From contig CAVQHI010000002.1 in assembly GCA_963712305.1 (NCBI GenBank), forward strand, positions 868,001 through 932,000: a stretch of DNA of 64,000 bases, read 5' to 3'. The stretch is from DATFNI01 sp963712305. GTDB lineage: Bacteria; Bacteroidota; Rhodothermia; Balneolales; DATFMH01. A program made the position numbers and the translations under genes. Below are positions 33,497 to 43,055 of this stretch, piece after piece. The first letter of the stretch is position 1. Every line of letters starts with the position of its first letter. The notes under the pieces are model-generated. The model was not told the DNA's origin. It worked only from the letters and a program-made list of their open reading frames with translations, and ran no database searches.

Positions 33497-35461
33497 GTGA
33501 TTGTGAAAAATCTAATCAGGATTTTGGGGGTCTGGCTTCTGCTCTTGACCCCCTTTTTTGTTTATGCCCAGGGAATTCCCAGTCCGGTTCATTTTTCGGT
33601 TAAGGTACCGCAGGGTACGATCAAGACCGGAGAACAGGTAACCCTTGTCGTTCATGCAAATATCGACAAGGGATGGCATCTGTATGCCACAGATATCGGC
33701 AAAGACGGACCGGTTCCAACCTCGTTTAAGATCACTTCTGATAATGCCCAAATATCGGGCAAAATTGATGAAGGAAAACTTGAGAGTACTTACGATCCTA
33801 ACTTCCAGATGGAACTGCGATGGCATTCAGATTCGGCAAATTTTAAGATCCCGGTAACTTTTACCAAAGCTATACCTTCAGTTCAACAACTGAAGGTTGA
33901 GGTTCATTACATGACCTGCAACGACCGGATGTGTCTGCCGCCGACAAAGAAGGAACTGACTGCCAGCTTCACAGTGGAAAAGGGCAGTGGGACTTCAGAA
34001 ATGATGCCTGTCGAAAAGGGACAGGATAACGGTCCGGCAATCACACAAAGCTCTGACGAGACAACAGGTGCACGGATACAGGGAGAACTTGATGCATACA
34101 CGGGGAAAGGCATTTTTTCATTTCTTTGGATAGCAATTACCGCAGGTTTGGCGGCATTACTGACACCTTGTGTTTTCCCGATGATCCCGCTTACGGTCTC
34201 TTTCTTTTCTAAACAATCTGGCGGCGAGCGCAAACAGGCCGTGGGAAGTGCATTGCTTTTTGGATTGTCCATCATACTCACTTTTACACTGCTTGGAACG
34301 GTCCTGGCTGTCATCCTGGGAGCATCCGGGGCATCACGGTTTGCATCCAATCCATGGGTAAACCTTTCACTTGGTATCATATTTGTAATATTTTCGATCA
34401 GCCTGCTTGGATTGTTCGAACTACGGTTGCCTTATCAGGTGACAAATTATCTGAACCAGCAGAGTACGGAGAAAAAAGGCTGGCTCGGGATTTTGTTCAT
34501 GGGACTGACCATCAGTGCCGTATCATTCTCTTGTACTGCACCGTTTGTTGGGGCCATACTGGCAGCAACAACCCTCGGTAAATGGTTTTACCCGGTGATC
34601 GGGATGGTGGCATTCTCAGCGGCATTCTCAATTCCCTTCGTGTTGTTTGCTATGTTTCCACGCTGGCTTGAGTCACTGCCCCGCAGCGGCGACTGGATGA
34701 ACTCAGTGAAGGTCATCCTCGGTTTTGTCGAGCTGGCGGCTGCATTCAAGTTTTTGTCCAATGCAGACCTTGTCTGGAACTGGAACGTCATTACCCGACC
34801 GCTCACAATCGCAGCCTGGATCGTAATATCAGCACTTGCCGGATTCTACCTTTTAGGAAAATTGAGACTGTCTCATGAATCGAAACAGGAACATGTCTCG
34901 ACTGTTCGATTATTGCTTGCCATCCCATTCCTGGCATTTAGCCTTTACATGGTCCCCGGATTGCTGGGGGCATCACTGGGCATCTGGGATGCATGGCTTC
35001 CGCCCAAGAAAGCAACTGATGTCAGCGTCGTTGCAACCATCGCTCAAAACTCCCATGGATCAACGACAGATAATACAGACGATGCGTGGGCTTCAAATCT
35101 TGACACAGCAAAGAAGACAGCGAATGAGGCTGATGAACCTCTTCTCATCGATTTTACCGGCTATACGTGCACGAATTGTCGTGCTATGGAGTCGAATGTG
35201 TTCGCACTCGATCAGGTGAAGCAACGATTCCAGAAGTTTGGGCTGGTAAGATTATATACTGACGACGGTACAGACGGTCCTGATAACCAGTTATACCAGT
35301 TCAAGCTTACAGGAACGGTTGCGTTGCCAACGTACGCGATCGTGGATCCGGTAAACGGACATCTTATCAATATGATTTCAGGATACACGGAACCGGATGC
35401 GTTCATTAAGTTTCTGGACCGCGGTTTAAAACAATTTTCCAAAAATAATCGAGAGGGATAG
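33497..35461 (+). CDS. dsbD: Thiol:disulfide interchange protein DsbD
   Basis: 654 residues in the classic three-part form. After a signal peptide (ends FVYAQG) comes an N-terminal DsbD-alpha domain with the redox pair TCNDRMC (Cys141, Cys146). Eight membrane segments follow with Cys225 in LTPCVFPMIPLTVSFFSKQS and Cys346 in VSFSCTAPFVGAILA. A C-terminal thioredoxin-like domain carries CTNC (558-561). It passes electrons from cytoplasmic thioredoxin to periplasmic proteins, serving disulfide repair and cytochrome c maturation. Two GTG codons (33497, 33503) can start it; ATG is absent. Probably read through from the ribosomal protein operon. Confidence 0.94.
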   Translation: MIVKNLIRILGVWLLLLTPFFVYAQGIPSPVHFSVKVPQGTIKTGEQVTLVVHANIDKGWHLYATDIGKDGPVPTSFKITSDNAQISGKIDEGKLESTYDPNFQMELRWHSDSANFKIPVTFTKAIPSVQQLKVEVHYMTCNDRMCLPPTKKELTASFTVEKGSGTSEMMPVEKGQDNGPAITQSSDETTGARIQGELDAYTGKGIFSFLWIAITAGLAALLTPCVFPMIPLTVSFFSKQSGGERKQAVGSALLFGLSIILTFTLLGTVLAVILGASGASRFASNPWVNLSLGIIFVIFSISLLGLFELRLPYQVTNYLNQQSTEKKGWLGILFMGLTISAVSFSCTAPFVGAILAATTLGKWFYPVIGMVAFSAAFSIPFVLFAMFPRWLESLPRSGDWMNSVKVILGFVELAAAFKFLSNADLVWNWNVITRPLTIAAWIVISALAGFYLLGKLRLSHESKQEHVSTVRLLLAIPFLAFSLYMVPGLLGASLGIWDAWLPPKKATDVSVVATIAQNSHGSTTDNTDDAWASNLDTAKKTANEADEPLLIDFTGYTCTNCRAMESNVFALDQVKQRFQKFGLVRLYTDDGTDGPDNQLYQFKLTGTVALPTYAIVDPVNGHLINMISGYTEPDAFIKFLDRGLKQFSKNNREG

Positions 35462-35917
35462 CAAATATAGTTTGAAGTACTTAAAGTGCCTAAGGTACTT
35501 AGAGTCCGGATTGTATTGAGAGCCATTCCGTAGCCACTCGATGGTCATTATTTTGTAGCTCCGAATAAGATGAAACTCTTCCATCGGTACGGCTACGTCA
35601 CAAACAACAAGTGACCAATCAATCCTGTTAAATTGTTAAAGTCACTTTTTACAGGGTAAATCCCATCGCCGAAAGCTTAGGGGACCCGAAAATCGAAATA
35701 TGAGTAGGAGTCATGATTCGTTTCAAGGGTATAGGTTTGATTATTGGGTATTATTTGTTTTTGATGATGGCAATTTGGGATTTGTCAACCTATAATGGCT
35801 CGAATGCAACCGAATAACTATCGATTGACCATTGAATGGCAATATTATCATTAACCCGCTTCCAACTCTAAGTACTCCTAAGTACTTTAAGCACTTTAAG
35901 TACTCAAGCTTTTTATC
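35462..35917. other. Intergenic region with a 430-bp inverted-repeat element
   Basis: Almost the whole gap is taken by the element described separately. Between the arms I see no credible gene; a 63-codon reverse frame there has no family character. Confidence 0.5.
35472..35907. repeat. MITE-like element with AGTACTT-type inverted ends
   Basis: The left end 35472-35505 (ttgaagtacttaaagtgcct, then aaggtacttagagt) is an inverted copy of the right end 35865-35907, whose reverse complement begins ttgagtacttaaagtgctta and ends gtacttagagt. The arms themselves consist of repeated agtactt units. The interior of roughly 360 bases is non-coding. No target-site duplication could be confirmed by eye. 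Confidence 0.6.
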
Positions 35918-38900
35918 GTGAACGCGCGTCATGTAGCTGTCTGTCTCTTCGTATCTTTTTGTATCCCTGTCGTTGCGGCAGCACAGACTTCTGTTCCCGT
36001 TAGCAGGCAGTTTCGCAGTGTTAGGCCCGACACCTCTTACTTTCTCGATTATTGGGTAGCTGGCTCAATAACGATTCTGTGGCATGCCGATACTCTTTCC
36101 AATAAATATTGGGATTTTCAATCGAAGGACGGCACACTGAGTTTTATGAAATCATCTGGTATCCAATATCCGCTCGATTCCATCCGGGTCAGGTACAGGG
36201 TCTTTCCTTTTGGTGTGCGTCAGATTTTTTACAACCACCGGCTTGTGGCACCCGACACAGAACAATTGCGGCAGTTGCAGGCAGATACAACACGCGAATC
36301 CGTAAAAATTTCCCAAAGTGTGTTTACAGAAGAAAATCTGTTTGGAAATGCACGTTTACAAAAAAGCGGCAGCTTTACGCGGGGTATCACAGTTGGTACA
36401 AATCAGGATGCGTCTTTAGAGAGCGGATTGCAGCTGAATTTAAACGGCCAACTGACCGACAACCTTTCACTGATTGCAGCTTTGACGGATCGTAACACTC
36501 CTATCCAGCCGGAAGGAACGACACAAAACCTGAAGGAGTTTGATCGTGTCTACATTCGCCTGCAAAGTCCGAAAACTCATGTGCAGCTTGGTGATATCGA
36601 CGTAAATTTCAATAACAGCTCGTTTGCAAGGCTGAACCGCAGGTTACAGGGAGCAGAAGGGGGGGCATCATTCGGAACAGGGCATTTTAGCGTGTTTGCA
36701 ACGGCGGAAAAAGGGTCATACCGCGAGCAAAAATTTCTGGGACGTGACGGCGATCAGGGGCCATATCGGCTGACTGGTGCCAGTGGAGAACCGTTTATTA
36801 TTGTTCTGGCCGGTACCGAGCGAGTGTATGTGGACGGAATTTTAATGCATCGGGGTGAGGAGAATGACTATACGATCGATTATAGCCTGGGTGAACTTCA
36901 GTTTACGAACCGTCGTATTATCACTTCCAAATCACGCATCACCGTTGATTTCCAATATCTTAACCAGCAATACAGCCGATCGGTACTTGGAGGAGAGGTG
37001 AGTGATCATCACTTGTTAGGTGGAAAGCTTGAAGTAGCTGCAGGCGTCATCCGTGAGGCAGATAATGATAATCCCAATAACCAGCTTTCTCTTACTCCTT
37101 CTGATATTGAAGCTTTGAGGAAGTCAGGTGATCAACCTGCTCATGTGAGTGGTGTCGATTCGGTGGGAGGCGGTATCGACCCGAATAATGTAAAATACAC
37201 TCGGCTGGATACCCTGATCAATGGTCAAAGATTCATCTATTATAAAAATATTCCCGGCGGTCCACGCAACGTCTACCGGATCCGCTTTAGTTCTGTATCC
37301 GACGGAACAGGCTCATACCGAAGGGTTGGTCAGGCTCAAAACGGCATCGTGTATGAATGGGTCGGGCAGGGACAGGGCAACTATGATACACTCCGTACCA
37401 TTACGCCCCCAATTGCTCATACCATGGTAACGCTGCGGTCCAGGTATAAATTAACAAAGCATATCAACGTATCGGGTGAATGGGCTGGTAGCCAGTATGA
37501 TCAAAACAGGTTTTCTGTGATCGGCGACCAGAAAGATTTTGATAATGCCTACAAGGTTGGTATTCAAACCGACAGTATCATAACCGGACTGGGACTGATA
37601 CATTTTGACGCTAATCAGTGGTATAACGGGAAAAGATTCGTCTATTTTGACCGGGCGAAACCTGTGGAGTTTGATCGAAAATGGAATATCGTTAATGATG
37701 TTCAGACGCAGGAGCGAGCTACGGAGTCTAACCTGACATGGGTTCCGGGACAACAGACATCCATGCAGTTTGGAGCCGGCTGGATAAATCGTCTCGATTT
37801 CCATGGTGCACGTCAGGAGTGGAATATTAGCAGCAAAGAAAAAGGATTGCCAGCTCTGGATTATCATTTCGAGCATATTGTCAGTGCAGACTCCCTGCTG
37901 CATCAGCATGGAGACTGGCTTCGTCAGCAGGGAAGTTTAAATTACGGGATAAATACAGGTGCCGGAACAATTGGCCCGATTGTTGACTGGGAGCAAGAGC
38001 AGCGACTCCAACGTGTTGCGGGTACTGACTCCTTGACGTCCGAAGCATTGCGTTTCTGGGATATCGGTCCCGGCATACAATACTCAAGAGGTGAGAAATT
38101 TCAGCTTCGGTATCAATACAGTTATCGGCGTGACGAACTGCCATCGGGGAAATACTTAAAGAAGGAATCGGACTCCTATATCCAGAAAATCGGATTTGAC
38201 TGGCAGCCCGGCAATGCCTTTCAGACAAGTAACGAGATTTCGTTCCGGCGTAGAAATGTTACACCCTTATTCCAGCAACAAAACCTTGAAACCGATTCGC
38301 GTGGTGTTTATGTGCGATCACTCACCAACTACAGGCCATGGAATAAGGCAGTTGATGGAAGATTCTATTATGAAGTAACCACGCAGCAAAAAGCACTGTT
38401 GCAGGAAACATATATTAATGTAGGTCCGGAACTCGGGCAGTATGTTTGGAATGATTTGAATGGCGACGGCATCCAGCAGATCGATGAGTTTTTTCCTGAA
38501 CAATTGCCTAATGAAGGAACGTATGCCTTGCAGTATATTCCTTCTGATCAATTGTTCCCAGTCATTTCACTCCAAACTCGTTTGAGTCATCGCATCGAGC
38601 CTGCTAAATGGCTTTCGAATCATGGGGATCAGGATTTGTTACTTAATAAAATACTATCAAGCATTGCAATAGATTCCAGGTTTGATATCCGGGAAACCAG
38701 TCGAACCACTCATCTTTCAGATATCTATCTGATGCAACTATCGAAATTCGGCAATGATACAACCACGATCAACGAACAGATCAGCTGGAGGCAAGAACTC
38801 GACATCTTTCCGGATAACCCGGCTTACACCATCCAGCTGTCGATAAATCAGGCTCGCAGGCATGAGCGTCAGGCGGCCGGACTGGACAAACAGTTTGAGC

Positions 38901-39421
38901 GCAATATCAGAGCTTATGGAAGATACCGCTTCAAGGGTGGGGTGACGCTGGATAATGAATTTCTGCTAATAAAAAACAGGCGGAACAGCCAGAATCTTTA
39001 CAGTCGGAATTTCGATATCTACGGGTTCGAAGTTCGTCCCGGTATAACTTTGCCATTTTCCGAAACTGACAATACGACATTATCGGCGGCGATAATTAAA
39101 AAACAGGATCGACAGCCAGTAGAACCGGTAAGTCTGACCGGCATAAATTTTACAATTGAGAACCGGGTATATTGGTTGACAAGATGGCAGCTATACACCA
39201 GGCTGGAGTTACGTTCGTACCAGCTCAAAGGAGAATCACGAAGTTTGGGATTATTTGAATTAACAGATGGCGCGGGTGCTGGAAAATCATTACTTTGGCA
39301 ATTGCAGGCGAATTTCGCCGTCAATAGTCTGCTCAGAGCAGAATTAGAATATGATGGTCGAACGGAAGGGAGCGGGTCGCCTGTTCAAACCCTTAGGTTC
39401 ACAATGCGAGCCGTGTTTTAA
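35918..39421 (+). CDS. Large outer-membrane beta-barrel-like surface protein
   Basis: 1167 residues with a signal peptide (CLFVSFCIPVVAAAQ). No named domain is recognised with certainty. The region around 130-235 (SGSFTRGITVGTNQDASLES, then GLQLNLNGQLTDNLSLIAAL, then FDRVYIRLQSPKTHVQLGDI) and the segment AGTERVYVDGILMHRGEEND, YTIDYSLGELQFTNRRIITS recur in large uncharacterised outer-membrane proteins of this phylum group (recollection, not a search). From about 400 on, alternating strands rich in Tyr, Trp, Gln and Arg look like a long barrel. NDLNGDGIQQIDEFFPEQLP resembles a calcium-binding loop. The final residues FTMRAVF end in Phe, as expected for a BAM-assembled barrel. It starts at GTG 35918. 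Just upstream of the ExbB/ExbD operon. Confidence 0.75.
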   Translation: MNARHVAVCLFVSFCIPVVAAAQTSVPVSRQFRSVRPDTSYFLDYWVAGSITILWHADTLSNKYWDFQSKDGTLSFMKSSGIQYPLDSIRVRYRVFPFGVRQIFYNHRLVAPDTEQLRQLQADTTRESVKISQSVFTEENLFGNARLQKSGSFTRGITVGTNQDASLESGLQLNLNGQLTDNLSLIAALTDRNTPIQPEGTTQNLKEFDRVYIRLQSPKTHVQLGDIDVNFNNSSFARLNRRLQGAEGGASFGTGHFSVFATAEKGSYREQKFLGRDGDQGPYRLTGASGEPFIIVLAGTERVYVDGILMHRGEENDYTIDYSLGELQFTNRRIITSKSRITVDFQYLNQQYSRSVLGGEVSDHHLLGGKLEVAAGVIREADNDNPNNQLSLTPSDIEALRKSGDQPAHVSGVDSVGGGIDPNNVKYTRLDTLINGQRFIYYKNIPGGPRNVYRIRFSSVSDGTGSYRRVGQAQNGIVYEWVGQGQGNYDTLRTITPPIAHTMVTLRSRYKLTKHINVSGEWAGSQYDQNRFSVIGDQKDFDNAYKVGIQTDSIITGLGLIHFDANQWYNGKRFVYFDRAKPVEFDRKWNIVNDVQTQERATESNLTWVPGQQTSMQFGAGWINRLDFHGARQEWNISSKEKGLPALDYHFEHIVSADSLLHQHGDWLRQQGSLNYGINTGAGTIGPIVDWEQEQRLQRVAGTDSLTSEALRFWDIGPGIQYSRGEKFQLRYQYSYRRDELPSGKYLKKESDSYIQKIGFDWQPGNAFQTSNEISFRRRNVTPLFQQQNLETDSRGVYVRSLTNYRPWNKAVDGRFYYEVTTQQKALLQETYINVGPELGQYVWNDLNGDGIQQIDEFFPEQLPNEGTYALQYIPSDQLFPVISLQTRLSHRIEPAKWLSNHGDQDLLLNKILSSIAIDSRFDIRETSRTTHLSDIYLMQLSKFGNDTTTINEQISWRQELDIFPDNPAYTIQLSINQARRHERQAAGLDKQFERNIRAYGRYRFKGGVTLDNEFLLIKNRRNSQNLYSRNFDIYGFEVRPGITLPFSETDNTTLSAAIIKKQDRQPVEPVSLTGINFTIENRVYWLTRWQLYTRLELRSYQLKGESRSLGLFELTDGAGAGKSLLWQLQANFAVNSLLRAELEYDGRTEGSGSPVQTLRFTMRAVF

Positions 39422-39537
39422 TGAATAATGATGAGTAATAATTTTTATTTATTGCTTGTAACCGCTTCTTGGTGTGAAAATGGTAGAATGGTAGCCCTTT
39501 TATGTAAACATTTTACTTTAAGTTACATTTTTGAGCT

Positions 39538-39566
39538 TTGACATTTAAATCAAAATAATCTATCAT
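39538..39566 (+). promoter_or_regulatory. Sigma-70-like promoter of the exbB operon
   Basis: TTGACA at 39538-39543 and TATCAT at 39561-39566 with a 17-base spacer, about 50 bases before the exbB start. The same stretch also contains TTTG at 39537-39540, so it can be read with a Bacteroidota -33, but the -7 (TATCATTTT) is then imperfect. Confidence 0.7.
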
Positions 39567-39619
39567 TTTCAAACTTTAATAAAGGTTGTAATCAAATAAC
39601 GAACAATCGGAGTAAATCT

Positions 39620-40318
39620 ATGACCTTGTCGTTTGTTGTTGTATTCCTGCTGCAAGCCGGAGGAGCCAATAACGGAATCTTTAATATCCTTGTAAAGGAA
39701 TTCAATGATGGTGGTGATTTCATGTGGCCAGTGTTAACCTGTCTGGTTCTCGGACTGGCGATCTTTCTGGAAAGAGTGATTTCACTTAACCGCGCTGATA
39801 TTAATACCCGTCAATTTATTACGGATGTAAAAGAGACCTTAGAGACCGGTGGAATTCAGGAAGCAGAAGAGCTTTGTTCACGCACTCGCGGACCAGTAGC
39901 ATCTGTATTTCAAGCAGGCTTAATGCGTGCTGATGAAGGAATCGAAGCTGCAGAAAAAGCTATTTCAGCTTATGGTTCTATTGAAATGAGTTTCCTGGAA
40001 CGTGGTCTTGTTTGGCTTTCACTATTTATTTCACTAGCACCTCTCTTCGGGTTCCTTGGAACTGTTGTGGGGATGGTTCAGGCGTTCGACGCTATCCAAA
40101 AAGCTGGTGACATATCTCCAAGCTTGGTTGCCGGAGGTATCAAAGTAGCTCTTTTAACGACTGTAGGTGGTCTTATTGGTGCTATCATTCTTCAGGTCGG
40201 CTATAACTACTGCGTGTCAAAAATTGACCGTCTTGTAGTCGAAATGGAAGAAAGTTCGATAGTGCTTGTTGACTCAATTGCCAATTTAAAAGAAGGCAAG
40301 TCAGTCAACGCCAAGTAG
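39620..40318 (+). CDS. MotA/TolQ/ExbB proton channel family protein
   Basis: 232 residues, three membrane segments: about 35-55 (FMWPVLTCLVLGLAIFLERV), 130-160 (SLFISLAPLFGFLGTVVGMV) and 175-200 (VALLTTVGGLIGAIILQVGY). The second and third carry the family's G-T-V-x-G and T-x-x-G-L pore residues. With ExbD/TolR partners it forms a proton-driven motor in the inner membrane that powers TonB-dependent uptake or envelope maintenance. First gene of an operon with a small membrane protein and two ExbD-like genes. A hairpin without a T-run follows it, probably setting the ratio of channel to ExbD. Confidence 0.92.
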   Translation: MTLSFVVVFLLQAGGANNGIFNILVKEFNDGGDFMWPVLTCLVLGLAIFLERVISLNRADINTRQFITDVKETLETGGIQEAEELCSRTRGPVASVFQAGLMRADEGIEAAEKAISAYGSIEMSFLERGLVWLSLFISLAPLFGFLGTVVGMVQAFDAIQKAGDISPSLVAGGIKVALLTTVGGLIGAIILQVGYNYCVSKIDRLVVEMEESSIVLVDSIANLKEGKSVNAK

Positions 40319-40341
40319 TTTAAAGGACTGCTAAAATCAAA

Positions 40342-40369
40342 CGGGGATCCGGTATGAATCCGGATCCCG
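40342..40369 (+). terminator. Intra-operon hairpin
   Basis: The arms cggggatccgg and ccggatcccg pair around tatgaat. No T-run follows, so this is more likely an attenuator or mRNA-stabilising stem after exbB than a full terminator. Confidence 0.5.
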
Positions 40370-40410
40370 TAAACGATACGTCCACCACTTGTTATTAAAA
40401 AGCACTTATT

Positions 40411-40677
40411 ATGGTACCTATTTCAATTGGAGTTAGCTTAGCACTAATAGCTATTGGCATTCTGATCGTTATTGCATTTGGGATTAAAAGTATTATCAAC
40501 GGTAAAGTTGAGCTACAGAAAGTCATTTATATGGCTGTCCCGTTTGCGATATTCTTTATCAGCCTTGTCATTGCTGATGATGCTATCCGTGCAGGAATCA
40601 TCACGATGTTCTCGATGATAGCACTCATGATCCTGCTAGTAGTTGTATCCGGATTCCGGAACCTTTTCAATTTCTGA
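40411..40677 (+). CDS. Small inner-membrane protein of the ExbB/ExbD operon
   Basis: 88 residues with three hydrophobic stretches (about 5-25, 38-55 and 62-82) and short polar ends; sequence begins VPISIGVSLALIAIGILIVI. I do not recognise the family. It stands between exbB and the first exbD, 17 bases before the latter, in the same orientation. A role in assembling or tuning the motor is inferred from position only. Confidence 0.75.
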   Translation: MVPISIGVSLALIAIGILIVIAFGIKSIINGKVELQKVIYMAVPFAIFFISLVIADDAIRAGIITMFSMIALMILLVVVSGFRNLFNF

Positions 40678-40694
40678 TAAACTGACGCGAACTT

Positions 40695-41252
40695 ATGCTT
40701 TTAAAGAAAAGACAACGGGAAGAAGGTGAAATACCTGCTTCTTCACTCGCCGATATCGCGTTTTTGATCTTGATCTTCTTCCTGGTTACCACGACGATTG
40801 ACGTGGATACGGGGATTGGTCTCGTTCTTCCTCCGATGCCGGATAAGAACGAACAGCCGCCGCCCATCAAGGAACGGAATATGTTGAAGATTCTCGTTCG
40901 TAGTGACGGTAATGTGATGTTAGACGATAAGCCGACTAATATTGCGAATATCAAGCAAAAGGTGATGGATTTTGTTAATAATAAAGGTCAAGATCCCAAT
41001 CTATCGGAATCGCCTCAAAAAGCAATTGTATCCATCAAAAGCGACCGGCAGACCTCCTATGATATCTTTGTCCAGGTAATGGATGAAGTGAAAGGGGCTT
41101 ACAATCAACTCCGGGATAATCTGAGCAGGCAAGAGTACGGGGTGTCCTATGACGCGTTGCCTGACAAGGGTGAAAAACAGAAACAAATCCAAACCGAATA
41201 TCCGGAGAAGATCTCTGAAGCTGAGCCGGATAAAGGTAATAGCAACAGCTAA
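40695..41252 (+). CDS. ExbD/TolR family biopolymer transport protein
   Basis: 185 residues. One membrane segment near residues 18-35 (SSLADIAFLILIFFLVTTTI) contains the conserved channel aspartate, Asp20. The periplasmic domain follows (LKILVRSDGNVMLDDKPTNI, then SIKSDRQTSYDIFVQVMDEV), with a Lys/Glu/Gln-rich tail. It should form the moving plug of the ExbB-type motor and deliver proton-driven force to a TonB-like partner. It is the longer of the two tandem ExbD genes. Confidence 0.92.
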   Translation: MLLKKRQREEGEIPASSLADIAFLILIFFLVTTTIDVDTGIGLVLPPMPDKNEQPPPIKERNMLKILVRSDGNVMLDDKPTNIANIKQKVMDFVNNKGQDPNLSESPQKAIVSIKSDRQTSYDIFVQVMDEVKGAYNQLRDNLSRQEYGVSYDALPDKGEKQKQIQTEYPEKISEAEPDKGNSNS

Positions 41253-41266
41253 AGAAGAATAGACCT

Positions 41267-41707
41267 ATGGCTGAATTCAAGAAAAAAGTACGGACGAAGC
41301 AAGAGATACCAATGGCTTCAATGCCGGATATTATCTTCATTCTGCTCATCTTCTTTATGGTAACAACGGTAATGCGTACGACAACTCTGAAAGTCAGAGT
41401 CCAGTTTTCGCAAGCCAAAAATATCGAGAAGATAGAGCAGAAACGTCTCGTAAGTTACATTTTCATTGGTCCGGAGAAGGGTGGTCAGGATCAGGGAAAA
41501 ACGGCTGTTCAGATAGATGATGCGATTATTGATAACCTCGATGTTATCCCTCGTCTTATGTATGACAAACTGATGGCTCAACCAAAACTGATCGTATCCC
41601 TTCGGGTCGATAAGACTTCTGAAATGGGTGTTGTTTATGATGTTCAACAAAAACTGCGGAAAGCAGGTACCTTGCGCATCAACTACTCAGCCAAGCCTAG
41701 ATTGTAG
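41267..41707 (+). CDS. ExbD/TolR family biopolymer transport protein
   Basis: 146 residues. The membrane segment with conserved Asp21 is ASMPDIIFILLIFFMVTTVM. The periplasmic domain is shorter than in its neighbour (YIFIGPEKGGQDQGKTAVQI, then LIVSLRVDKTSEMGVVYDVQ). It starts 14 bases after the first ExbD. Two ExbD-like proteins with one ExbB are common in Bacteroidota and suggest a heteromeric periplasmic part. A terminator follows. Confidence 0.92.
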   Translation: MAEFKKKVRTKQEIPMASMPDIIFILLIFFMVTTVMRTTTLKVRVQFSQAKNIEKIEQKRLVSYIFIGPEKGGQDQGKTAVQIDDAIIDNLDVIPRLMYDKLMAQPKLIVSLRVDKTSEMGVVYDVQQKLRKAGTLRINYSAKPRL

Positions 41708-41742
41708 TTCTGTTTTCAATTCCCAATTTCTACAATTATTTG

Positions 41743-41779
41743 AAAAAGGCAATCCCGCATAATGGGGCTGCCTTTTTTG
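41743..41779 (+). terminator. Intrinsic terminator of the exbB operon
   Basis: Stem aaaaaggcaatccc / ggggctgccttttt with loop gcataat, followed by a T-run, 35 bases after the second exbD stop and 20 before thiL. Confidence 0.85.
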
Positions 41780-41799
41780 TTATTTATAAAAAATTTTAG

Positions 41800-42846
41800 A
41801 TGTCGGATAATTCATTTACACCTATAGAATCGATCGGGCGAGATAGCCTGATCAAAGAAATTGAACAGCTAACTGGATATCAGCATCCCGACCTGATAAG
41901 AGGTATTGGCGACGATGCCGCGGTCATCGATGGTGGTGGACCGTACGCAATGATTATTACGGGTGAGAGTTTTGTCGAAGGCGTCGACTTTGATCTTACT
42001 TACTCACCGCTGCGGCATCTGGGTTATAAATTAGTGTCTGCTGTTGTCAGCGATGTGCTGGCAATGAACGCCAGACCTTCGGCCTTGCTCATAAATATTG
42101 CTATTCCTAACAGAATCTCAAAAGAGATGATTCGGGAGCTGTATGAGGGAATCGATAAGGCCGGTAAGGATTATAAAGTTCAGGTCGCCGGTGGTGATAT
42201 AACGGCTAGTCGCGGTGCCGCCATGATACAGGTTACCGCATACGGCCGGGCGAATAAAGAGAATGTGGTTTACAGGTCTGGTGCACAAATTGATGATGCA
42301 ATCTGCGTCTCTGGCGAATTAGGTGGTGCGCTGGCTGGACTTAAGGTGTTGCTTCGGGAAAAAAAGAAATGGCTGGATTCCGGGGAACAAACTTTTCACC
42401 CTGATCTAAGTGAATACGAGGAAGTCGTTCGGAGACAGCTTCTGCCGGTTGCAAGACTCGATGTCATCGATCTGATGGAGACTGAACGAATTGTTCCAAC
42501 GGCGATGACGGATCTGAGTCAGGGAATATCTCACGATCTTAATGCGTTACTTACTACATCAAAAGTCGGTGGCCGAATTTATGAAGCAGCACTGCCGATT
42601 AATATGCATTCACGTGATGTCGCGGATGAACTCGGTGAGAATATCTATCGTTACGCTTTATATGGTGGTGAAGATTATGAGTTACTTTTTACTCTGTCGG
42701 AAGAGGGAATTAACCAACTCCTGGATAAAGCAGTCGACATTACGATAATTGGAAAGGTGGTTCCTGAAGAGGAGGGATGCATGGTTCAGACTTTTTCAGG
42801 GAAAGAATATGCATTCGGGGTGGTCATTGACTCAAACGACACCTGA
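41800..42846 (+). CDS. thiL: Thiamine-monophosphate kinase
   Basis: 348 residues. Signatures: RGIGDDAAVIDGGGPYAMII near residue 35, VVSDVLAMNARPSALLINIA near 85, VAGGDITASRGAAMIQVTAY near 130, MTDLSQGISHDLNALLTTSK near 235 and YALYGGEDYELLFTLSEEG near 285, matching the ThiL fold and its Mg/ATP sites. It phosphorylates thiamine monophosphate to the diphosphate cofactor, which the 2-oxoglutarate dehydrogenase encoded further on requires. Cytoplasmic. Appears monocistronic, between a terminator and the ftsH leader. Confidence 0.93.
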   Translation: MSDNSFTPIESIGRDSLIKEIEQLTGYQHPDLIRGIGDDAAVIDGGGPYAMIITGESFVEGVDFDLTYSPLRHLGYKLVSAVVSDVLAMNARPSALLINIAIPNRISKEMIRELYEGIDKAGKDYKVQVAGGDITASRGAAMIQVTAYGRANKENVVYRSGAQIDDAICVSGELGGALAGLKVLLREKKKWLDSGEQTFHPDLSEYEEVVRRQLLPVARLDVIDLMETERIVPTAMTDLSQGISHDLNALLTTSKVGGRIYEAALPINMHSRDVADELGENIYRYALYGGEDYELLFTLSEEGINQLLDKAVDITIIGKVVPEEEGCMVQTFSGKEYAFGVVIDSNDT

Positions 42847-43055
42847 CATTCTAAGCCCAAATCAACTGCTTAATTCGTATATTCCGTTTTCTTTTATACT
42901 CAATCTGCCTAAACCAATAATAAACTAAGCGGAGCGTTTACTGATTGAAGGATTTTTTTTATCCATCAGATTTTTTTAAAAAGCTGATTTATTGACAATT
43001 TGATAAGCTTCGATGCGGCAAGATTTTCGATCTCATACATTAAAATGATAACTCG

